Shown: piece after piece, positions 1-4,759 of the stretch
Layout: the number at the start of each line of letters is the position of its first letter
How positions within the stretch are numbered: the stretch's first letter is position 1
Source: Candidatus Bipolaricaulota bacterium
GTDB lineage: Bacteria; Bipolaricaulota; Bipolaricaulia; Bipolaricaulales; Bipolaricaulaceae
Assembly: GCA_014360945.1 (NCBI GenBank)
Contig: JACIWM010000078.1
Coordinates: 1-5,131, forward strand
Reading direction: 5' to 3'
Length of the DNA stretch: 5,131 nt
The notes under the pieces: model-generated
Databases searched by the model: none
Told to the model about the DNA's origin: nothing
The model's input: only the letters and a program-made list of their open reading frames with translations
Program-made: the position numbers and the translations under genes

Positions 1-338
1 ACCTTCTCCGCCACGAATTCGTCGGACTCCCCAAAAATGTGGCGCCGCTCAGAATGGCCGCAAATCACATATTTCACCCCGAGATCCGCCAATTGATGCA
101 TGGAGACCTCACCGGTGAACGCTCCCTCCTTTTTGGGATGGCCGTTTTGCGCGCCCAAAGCCACAGGACTTCCTTCCAAGAGCTTTGCCGCCAAGGCCAG
201 GGCCGTGAACGAAGGAAAGACAGCAAGCTCTACCGGCGGTTCCTCAGGAATTAGCTGCAAAAGTCGGCGCAAGTACTCCTCGGTCTCCCGCAAGGTTTTG
301 TGCATCTTCCAGTTCGCCGCTACCAATGGCCTTTGCAT
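1..338 (-). CDS. tpiA: triosephosphate isomerase, N-terminal part (cut by window edge)
   Basis: Catalyses the interconversion of dihydroxyacetone phosphate and glyceraldehyde 3-phosphate in glycolysis/gluconeogenesis, in the cytoplasm. The frame gives 112 codons from ATG 338 and runs off the left edge without a stop. The protein begins MQRPLVAANWKMHKT: Asn9 and Lys11 are the active-site Asn/Lys pair of the family. AQNGH (63-67) and GAFTGEVS (72-79) are typical TPI segments. GHSERR (94-99) contains the catalytic electrophile His95. The catalytic Glu (near residue 165) lies outside the window, so completeness cannot be judged. The ATG is preceded by AAGGAGG with 5 bases of spacing, which fixes the start. 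It is divergent from the slipin gene with only 61 bases between start codons. The usual glycolytic neighbours (gap, pgk) are not seen on this side. Identity is near certain. Confidence 0.97.
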   Translation of the reverse strand, partial: MQRPLVAANWKMHKTLRETEEYLRRLLQLIPEEPPVELAVFPSFTALALAAKLLEGSPVALGAQNGHPKKEGAFTGEVSMHQLADLGVKYVICGHSERRHIFGESDEFVAEK

Positions 339-343
339 CCTTT

Positions 344-350
344 CCTCCTT
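344..350 (-). promoter_or_regulatory. strong ribosome binding site of tpiA
   Basis: On the minus strand the sequence AAGGAGG ends 5 bases before ATG 338. It is a full match to the anti-Shine-Dalgarno core and fixes the tpiA start. It partly lies in the inverted repeat at 347-359. Confidence 0.85.
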
Positions 351-359
351 TGGCAAAGG
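347..359. repeat. perfect 6-bp inverted repeat, CCTTTG-G-CAAAGG
   Basis: A 13-base palindrome with a single central base sits between the tpiA Shine-Dalgarno sequence and the second inverted repeat. It covers the predicted -35 of the slipin promoter and part of the tpiA leader. It may be a small operator half, or chance in a short region. Confidence 0.5.
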
Positions 360-378
360 GATGGTAGGCGGCTACCAT
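350..378 (+). promoter_or_regulatory. candidate sigma70-type promoter for the slipin-walJ unit
   Basis: TTGGCA (350-355, 5 of 6 to TTGACA) and TACCAT (373-378, 4 of 6 to TATAAT) are separated by 17 bases. Transcription would begin near 385, leaving a leader of about 15 bases that carries AAGGAGGT. It interlocks with the minus-strand tpiA candidate: each -10 lies inside the other promoter's spacer region, so one RNA polymerase should exclude another. Prediction only. Confidence 0.5.
361..378. repeat. perfect 7-bp inverted repeat, ATGGTAG-GCGG-CTACCAT
   Basis: Both arms match exactly around a 4-base centre in the middle of the divergent intergenic region. Each arm contains the TACCAT that is the best -10 candidate for one of the two promoters, in opposite orientations. 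It could be an operator, or simply a consequence of two mirrored -10 elements. No poly-T tract follows on either strand, so an intrinsic terminator is unlikely. Confidence 0.6.
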
Positions 379-389
379 GGTATGGACAA
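361..389 (-). promoter_or_regulatory. candidate sigma70-type promoter for tpiA
   Basis: Reading the minus strand, a -35-like TTGTCC (389-384) and a -10-like TACCAT (366-361) are separated by exactly 17 bases. Each matches the consensus at 4 of 6 positions. Transcription would start near 354, giving a leader of about 16 bases that contains the Shine-Dalgarno sequence. This is a prediction from spacing and similarity only. It shares almost all its DNA with the oppositely directed candidate promoter at 350-378. Confidence 0.45.
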
Positions 390-395
390 GGAGGT
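388..395 (+). promoter_or_regulatory. ribosome binding site that fixes the slipin start
   Basis: AAGGAGGT (388-395) lies 4 bases before ATG 400, ideal spacing. The other in-frame ATGs at 361 and 382 have no comparable site upstream, and the one at 382 would place this site inside the coding region. This decides the start at 400. Confidence 0.85.
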
Positions 396-399
396 GCTC

Positions 400-1155
400 A
401 TGGCAGGGACGTTTTGGATCATTGTGCTCGTCGCGCTGGTTTTGATGTTTTTGGCCAGCGCCATCCGCATTGTGCGGGAATATGAACGAGGCGTGATTTT
501 CCGCCTCGGCCGCCTCATCGGCGCCAAAGGTCCGGGCCTTTTCTTCATCATTCCCTTTGTGGACAAAATGGTGAAGGTCGATCTGCGCACCATCACCCTC
601 GACGTGCCACCGCAGGAGGTGATCACCAAAGACAACGTGCCCGTGCACGTGAACGCCGTGATTTATTTCCGGGTGGTGAACCCCACCACGGCCGTGGTGG
701 AAGTGCTGGATTTCATCGAGGCCACCCGGCAGATCTCCATGACCACCTTGCGCTCCATTGTGGGCAAATCCGAGCTTGATGAACTTCTGACGGAGCGGGA
801 GCGGCTGAACCGCGAGCTCCAGAAGATCATCGATGAGCACACCGATCCGTGGGGTGTGAAGGTGATCACCGTGGAGATCAAGGACGTGAAGATCCCGGCG
901 GAGATGCAGCGGGCCATCGCCCGGCAGGCCGAGGCCGAGCGGGAGCGAAGAAGCAAGGTCATCCACGCCGAGGGCGAGCTTCAGGCCGCGGAAAAATTGC
1001 GGGAGGCGGCGGCCATCATGCAGCAGTCGCCCGGCGCTCTCCAGCTCCGCTACCTGCAGACTCTCACCGAAATTTCCGCCGAAAAAACGAACACCATCGT
1101 GTTTCCCCTCCCGCTGGAGATCCTGCAGGCCCTCACCAGGCGCGACGAACGGTGA
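400..1155 (+). CDS. slipin / stomatin-like SPFH-domain membrane protein
   Basis: A 251-residue member of the SPFH (stomatin, prohibitin, flotillin, HflK/C) superfamily. Such proteins are single-membrane-anchored and oligomerise into cages or scaffolds that organise membrane microdomains and associated proteases. One hydrophobic segment (about 5-25) is followed by the slipin signature: REYERGVIFRLGR (26-38), GPGLFFIIPFVD (44-55) and VDLRT..LDVPPQEVITKDNV (60-80). VYFR-like VIYFRV (87-92) and NPTTAVVEVLDF (94-105) follow. A charged Ala/Glu/Arg-rich helix (about 166-205) is the usual oligomerising coiled coil, with the conserved C-terminal block LQTLTEISAEKTNTIVFPLP (219-238). Length is normal for prokaryotic slipins. 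These are often paired with an nfeD gene encoding a membrane protein, but none is adjacent here. The next gene, walJ, starts in its stop codon (GTGA), so the two are probably co-translated. Family assignment is firm; cellular role in this organism is unknown. Confidence 0.93.
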   Translation: MAGTFWIIVLVALVLMFLASAIRIVREYERGVIFRLGRLIGAKGPGLFFIIPFVDKMVKVDLRTITLDVPPQEVITKDNVPVHVNAVIYFRVVNPTTAVVEVLDFIEATRQISMTTLRSIVGKSELDELLTERERLNRELQKIIDEHTDPWGVKVITVEIKDVKIPAEMQRAIARQAEAERERRSKVIHAEGELQAAEKLREAAAIMQQSPGALQLRYLQTLTEISAEKTNTIVFPLPLEILQALTRRDER

Positions 1156-1889
1156 AACTCTGCGTTTTGGGAAGCGGTTCCTCGGGGAACGCCCTCCTTC
1201 TTGACACGGGGGAGGGCCTTATTTTGGTAGATTGCGGGCTTCTTTGGCGGGATCTGCTGGCCCGGGCCAATCGCGCCGGGCTTTCCTTACGAGGATTGCG
1301 GTACGTGTACGTGACCCACGAGCATGCGGACCACGTGCGGGGCTTGGACCAGGTCCTTCGCCATGGAGCCAAACTTGTGGGAAGCCCGGGAACATTGGCG
1401 GCCTTGGGCGTAAAAGGCCTTCCCGTCCAACCGGGCTTGGAACTCCTTGGGGCCAAATTTTTCCCGATCCCCCTTTCCCACGACGCCTCCGAGCCCACCG
1501 GACTAAGGATTGAACTCGATGGCACAAAAATCGGGATCGTCACGGACCTCGGTCGGGTTACCCCCACCGTCATGGAAGCTCTGAAGGGCTGCGAAAAGCT
1601 GGTGTTCGAGGCAAACCACGATCTCGGGATGCTTCTTTCCGGGCCGTATCCCTGGCCGCTAAAGATGCGGATCCTTGGGCCATTTGGGCACTTGGCCAAT
1701 GACGAGGCCGCCCAGGCCCTGCGAAGCCTGCGGGATTGGGCGAAAACCGTGTTCCTCGCCCACCTTTCCCAGGAGAACAACACCCCTTCCTTGGCCCTGG
1801 AGACGGTGGCCCGGGCCATGGACGACTGGAACGGCCATCTCCTTCTGACCTATCCCGATCGGCCCAGCGCCGTGGTCTCCGGCGGGTAG
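1152..1889 (+). CDS. walJ: WalJ/YycJ-family metallo-beta-lactamase-fold hydrolase
   Basis: A 245-residue, cytosolic, probably two-metal hydrolase of the YycJ/WalJ (VicX) group, whose Firmicute members sit with the WalRK system and have been linked to exonuclease activity, wall and DNA metabolism. The N-terminus VKLCVLGSGSSGNALLL is typical. The metal motif THEHADH is at 55-61 (His56, His58, Asp60, His61). Later ligand candidates are His110 in LSHDA (108-112), Asp132 in TDLG (131-134) and His204 in AHLSQENN (203-210). EANHD..ML..GPYPWPLK (153-171) and GHLANDEA (179-186) are family blocks, so the active site looks complete. The start is GTG 1152, in GTGA with the slipin stop; there is only AGG 11 bases upstream, so translational coupling is likely. 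No walR or walK is visible. Its last 40 bases overlap the 3' end of convergent ftsI. RNase Z-like or other MBL roles are less likely given the specific motifs. Confidence 0.88.
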   Translation: MKLCVLGSGSSGNALLLDTGEGLILVDCGLLWRDLLARANRAGLSLRGLRYVYVTHEHADHVRGLDQVLRHGAKLVGSPGTLAALGVKGLPVQPGLELLGAKFFPIPLSHDASEPTGLRIELDGTKIGIVTDLGRVTPTVMEALKGCEKLVFEANHDLGMLLSGPYPWPLKMRILGPFGHLANDEAAQALRSLRDWAKTVFLAHLSQENNTPSLALETVARAMDDWNGHLLLTYPDRPSAVVSGG

Positions 1890-3523
1890 GAGAGGCCCAT
1901 CTCCGCCATGGCGCGAATTATGCGCCCCGCCGAGGGCACGGCCGTGGTCCCGCTCCAAAAATCCTCGGTTTTGCTGGTCTGATAGACGACCACGATCGTG
2001 TAGATAGGGGAGTCCCAGGGGAAGAAGGCGGCCATGGCCGTGGTGATGTGGCCAGGCACATAACCTTGTCCGGGAATGGCGATCTGGGCGGTCCCGGACT
2101 TCCCGCCCACCTTGAACCCCGGGACCTTCGCGGGAGAACCGGTTCCCGTGTTCACTGCGTAGCCCAAAAATTCCCGGATTTTCAGGCAGGAAGAGGCTTT
2201 GGCCACGCGTCCTCGCACCTCTGCTTCGCCGGGAAGAAGGTGAGGTCTCAAAAGAATGCCGTCGTTGCACAAGGCCGCGTAGGCCGCAGCAAGTTGGATG
2301 GCCGTGACCCCCACGCTTTGTCCAAACGAAGTTGCGGCGAGATCCACTTCCGTCCATTTCTCCGGCGGCCGAAGAAGGCCGGCCACTTCACCCGGAAGTT
2401 CTATTCCCGTGGGCTCGCCGAACCCCATGCGCCGCAAATATTCATAAAGCTTGGGCGCGCCCACCCGTTGGGCCACCTGCACGAGCACGGTGTTCACCGA
2501 TTGAGCCAAAGCATCCCGCAAATTCAGGGGCGGATAACTTTTGTTTTGCGCGTTCTTTATAGCCACGCCGGCCACGATCCGCGGGGAGGATCCATGGAAA
2601 GTCTCTGTTTCCGAAACCAACCCCAGATCCCACGCCGCCAGGGCCACAAGGCCTTTAAAAGTGGAGCCGGGCTCGAATACGTCCGTAACCGCCCAGGGTT
2701 TGAGGAGGGCGATATCCGGGTCTTTCGGGTCGTAGCGGGGCGATTGGGCCAGGGCCAGGACCTCGCCCGTGCGGGGATCGAGGACCACGGCACAGCCTCG
2801 ATCCGCGGGAGTGGTGCGCAAGGTCTCATCGAGCTCGGCCTCGCAAATCCACTGGATGCGGGAATCCAGGGTGAGACGAAGATCCTGACCGGGCGAACCG
2901 GGTTCCTCTTCCCAAAGGTCGTAGGGGGTGCCGTCAGCGGCGCGCAAAATGCGCACTACGCGCGGCCTTCCGCGAAGAACTTCGTCAAAAAGAAGCTCTA
3001 AACCGGAAAGGCCATCGCCATCCACGCCCACCAGGCCAAGCACCTCGATGGCGGAGGTGCCCTGGGGATAAGCGCGCTTCCAGGTGGGGAAGAAGAGAAG
3101 GCCCCGGATATTCTGGAATTTGGCCATAGCTCGGAACCGCTCAGCCACATCCAAGTCCACGTTGCGGGCAAGCCACGTGAAATAACCGGTGCGGTACACC
3201 TTTTCTTCGGCCTCGCGAAGGTCCATCCCGAGCTCCCGCACGAGGAGCTCCACCAAAAGTTCGGGATTGGTGAGGTGGTAGTTGTCCACGGCGATGGAGT
3301 AGGCGGGGATGTCGTAGGCAAGAGGGATCCCGTTTCGGTCGTAGATGGTTCCTCGCCGAGAAGGAATTTCGATCACGTCCTCCTGGATGGCCTGGGCCAT
3401 GGCTGCCCAGTTTTTGTGTTCCAGGACCTGGAGCTGAAAGAGACGGGCCAGAATGGCCATCCCCGCCAAGGCCAAAAGGAGGAAGACAAACGCGGCACGC
3501 TTAATCGTCATCGTCATCGTCAT
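1850..3523 (-). CDS. ftsI: septal peptidoglycan transpeptidase FtsI (class B penicillin-binding protein)
   Basis: Cross-links peptidoglycan stem peptides at the septum, working with FtsW and the FtsQLB subcomplex, anchored in the inner membrane with its catalytic domain outside. A 557-residue protein with a membrane anchor (about 9-29), the class B pedestal motif SRRGTIYDRNGIPLA (55-69), and a transpeptidase domain from about 240. The three active-site motifs are present: STFK (287-290, nucleophile Ser287), SVN (342-344) and KSGT (475-478). The FFPWDSPIYTIVVVY stretch (500-514) is the usual strand after KSGT. No PASTA domains follow, so it is closer to FtsI than to SpoVD/PBP2x with PASTA. Three ATGs, at 3523, 3517 and 3511, lie in a 6-base repeat; GAGG (3527-3524) is best spaced for 3517. 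Numbering uses 3523. It overlaps ftsL by 11-23 bases. A PBP2 (elongation) role is possible, but the rsmH-ftsL neighbours favour FtsI. Confidence 0.93.
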   Translation of the reverse strand: MTMTMTIKRAAFVFLLLALAGMAILARLFQLQVLEHKNWAAMAQAIQEDVIEIPSRRGTIYDRNGIPLAYDIPAYSIAVDNYHLTNPELLVELLVRELGMDLREAEEKVYRTGYFTWLARNVDLDVAERFRAMAKFQNIRGLLFFPTWKRAYPQGTSAIEVLGLVGVDGDGLSGLELLFDEVLRGRPRVVRILRAADGTPYDLWEEEPGSPGQDLRLTLDSRIQWICEAELDETLRTTPADRGCAVVLDPRTGEVLALAQSPRYDPKDPDIALLKPWAVTDVFEPGSTFKGLVALAAWDLGLVSETETFHGSSPRIVAGVAIKNAQNKSYPPLNLRDALAQSVNTVLVQVAQRVGAPKLYEYLRRMGFGEPTGIELPGEVAGLLRPPEKWTEVDLAATSFGQSVGVTAIQLAAAYAALCNDGILLRPHLLPGEAEVRGRVAKASSCLKIREFLGYAVNTGTGSPAKVPGFKVGGKSGTAQIAIPGQGYVPGHITTAMAAFFPWDSPIYTIVVVYQTSKTEDFWSGTTAVPSAGRIIRAMAEMGLSYPPETTALGRSG

Positions 3524-3809
3524 CCTCGACCACTAGGTAATGAATCCGGGAAAGATCCACCGGCCCCATGCCCAGGGCCTCCGCCCGCGCCTTCAAAACT
3601 TCATAGGAATAGGCTTCGCGCAGTTTGTGCTCCAAAAAGAGCTTTTGCCGGGAGAGCTCTTCCAAGGCGAGCGCCAGGGCAGCCCGCTCCGCGCGAAGTC
3701 TGGCAAGTACCGTGCCCTGCCAGAGGTAAAGGAAAAGAAGCCCGGCCACGAGCATCCCCAAAAGGAGCACGGCCAAAACCATGGTCCTGTCCCACTCGCC
3801 CCGGAACAT
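3501..3809 (-). CDS. ftsL: cell division protein FtsL (FtsL/DivIC-like bitopic protein)
   Basis: A small bitopic membrane protein (102 residues from ATG 3809) expected to form a coiled coil with the DivIC/FtsB partner and link early and late divisome proteins. A short charged N-tail (1-9) precedes a hydrophobic segment (about 10-30). A heptad-like helix rich in Leu, Ala, Glu and Arg runs from about 34 to 66, and the ARAEALGMGPVDLSRIHYL stretch (73-91) resembles the conserved FtsL/DivIC end. It then closes with seven Asp residues, which is unusual. Position between rsmH and ftsI is the standard ftsL place. Sequence conservation in this family is weak, so context carries much of the call. The start is uncertain: TTG 3818 adds three residues, and ATG 3783 would remove nine. 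None has a strong Shine-Dalgarno sequence; TTAGG about 10 bases before 3809 is the best candidate. Confidence 0.8.
   Translation of the reverse strand: MFRGEWDRTMVLAVLLLGMLVAGLLFLYLWQGTVLARLRAERAALALALEELSRQKLFLEHKLREAYSYEVLKARAEALGMGPVDLSRIHYLVVEDDDDDDD
3504..3523. repeat. hexanucleotide tandem repeat, CGTCAT x3, at the ftsL/ftsI overlap
   Basis: On the plus strand CGTCAT occurs three times in a row (3506-3523), preceded by a partial AT. On the coding strand this is ATGACG repeated. In the ftsL frame it encodes alternating GAT/GAC, an Asp tail that ends the protein. In the ftsI frame it encodes Met-Thr repeats and supplies three alternative ATG starts 6 bases apart. Copy-number change by whole units leaves both frames intact. 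Confidence 0.9.
3524..3527 (-). promoter_or_regulatory. short ribosome binding site inside ftsL for ftsI
   Basis: GAGG on the minus strand directly abuts ATG 3523, is 6 bases from ATG 3517 and 12 bases from ATG 3511. The spacing favours 3517 as the main start. It lies within the Glu codon and first Asp codon of the FtsL acidic tail, so initiation is likely coupled to ftsL translation. Confidence 0.5.
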
Positions 3810-3857
3810 CCTGTTCAAGCCTAAGAGATTTGACCCGGCGAGCGAGGACAGAGGTGC

Positions 3858-4757
3858 TTATGCGGAGGGAACCTCGAGCATTTGGGCCGCGCGGAGTCGG
3901 GCCGAGCGGGATCTGGGATTGCGCGCCACCTCCTCCGGACTCGGCCGCACCGGCTTTTTCGTGAGAAGCTTTAGCCTTCCCGCGCGGGCTTCCTCCCTAA
4001 GGAAGCGTTTTACGATCCGATCCTCCAGGGAGTGGAAGGCGATAACACAAAGCACGCCTCCGGGGGAAAGGAGCTCCACGGCCTGGGGCAGGGCCTCCCG
4101 AAGGGCGGAAAGCTCGTCGTTCACGGCGATTCTTAGGGCCTGGAAGGTGCGGGTGGCCGGGTGAATCCGATAATTTCCCGGCGGATAACAGCGAGCCACA
4201 AGGCGAGCTAGCTCCCCGGTACTGCGAATGGGACGATTGCGCACGATCTCCCGCGCGATTCTTTCCGCGTGCTTCTCCTCCCCATATTCCCGAAGGATCC
4301 TGACAAGCTCCCGCTCGTGAAGGCCGTTCACCAAATCCGCGGCGGTGACGGGATTATCCGGATCCATGCGCATGTCGAGGGGACCATCGTGCTGGAAGGA
4401 AAAGCCCCGCTCCGCCCGGGAAAGGTGCAGCGAGGAAAGGCCGAGATCAAAAAGGATCCCGTCCACCTTGGTAATGCCGAGCTTCCCCAAAATTTCCCGA
4501 AGTTTTCGGAAATTCCCACGCACAGGCTGAAAGTTTTCCCCGAAATCCTTCAGGCGATCCCGGGCAAGGGCGAGGCTTTCGGGATCCTGGTCGATTCCGA
4601 TCACTTTTGCTCCCTGAGCTAAAAGGGCCTCAGCGTGGCCACCGGTGCCCACCGTGGCATCCACAATGAGTTTCCCCGGCTGGGGAGAAAGGAATCCCAA
4701 CACCTCCTTAAGCAAAACCGGTTCGTGGAAGACTCCGAAGCCCAGGCCCGGCTGCAT
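3858..4757 (-). CDS. rsmH: 16S rRNA (cytosine(1402)-N(4))-methyltransferase RsmH
   Basis: Transfers methyl from S-adenosylmethionine to N4 of C1402 in the decoding centre of 16S rRNA; formerly MraW. The 299-residue length is normal. Visible family blocks are HEPVLLKEVL (11-20), the SAM-binding glycine loop DATVGTGGHAEA (33-44), GIDQDP (54-59), and ILFDLGLSSLHL (101-112). They continue with GFSFQHDGPLDMRMD (118-132), the insert-domain segment HPATRTFQALRIAVNDEL (199-216), FHSLEDRIVKRF (241-252) and NPRSRSARLRAA (280-291). All are intact. The start ATG 4757 is 2 bases after the stop of the upstream aldehyde oxidoreductase-family gene, with no good Shine-Dalgarno sequence, which suggests coupled translation. 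ftsL follows after a 48-base spacer. In most bacteria mraZ precedes rsmH; here it does not. Confidence 0.97.
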   Translation of the reverse strand: MQPGLGFGVFHEPVLLKEVLGFLSPQPGKLIVDATVGTGGHAEALLAQGAKVIGIDQDPESLALARDRLKDFGENFQPVRGNFRKLREILGKLGITKVDGILFDLGLSSLHLSRAERGFSFQHDGPLDMRMDPDNPVTAADLVNGLHERELVRILREYGEEKHAERIAREIVRNRPIRSTGELARLVARCYPPGNYRIHPATRTFQALRIAVNDELSALREALPQAVELLSPGGVLCVIAFHSLEDRIVKRFLREEARAGRLKLLTKKPVRPSPEEVARNPRSRSARLRAAQMLEVPSA

Positions 4758-4759
4758 GG

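Noticed and set aside
100..399. Upstream extension of the slipin reading frame to an ATG at 100.
   Set aside because: It would overlap nearly the whole opposing tpiA fragment; the translated extension has no slipin features, and AAGGAGGT at 388-395 points clearly to ATG 400.
244..966. Long minus-strand open frame (240 codons) opposite the slipin.
   Set aside because: It is His/Gly/Asp-rich and resembles no family; the plus strand has strongly conserved SPFH blocks throughout. It is a mirror frame from GC-rich codon usage.
1890..1960. Intrinsic terminator for the slipin-walJ transcript just past the walJ stop.
   Set aside because: No stable stem followed by a run of T is visible on the plus strand; the bases are ftsI coding sequence on the other strand.
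1736..3001. Plus-strand open frame of 421 codons antisense to ftsI.
   Set aside because: The opposite strand encodes all three penicillin-binding motifs in order; this frame is Gly/Arg/His-rich without recognisable domains, and its start lies inside walJ in another frame.
3810..3857. A hidden small gene or terminator between rsmH and ftsL.
   Set aside because: The 48 bases hold no start codon with a ribosome binding site and no hairpin with a T-tract; it looks like a simple spacer within an operon.
3275..3964. Plus-strand open frame of 229 codons across ftsI start, ftsL and the rsmH end.
   Set aside because: Composition is Arg/Pro-rich with no domain, and it crosses three well-supported minus-strand genes.
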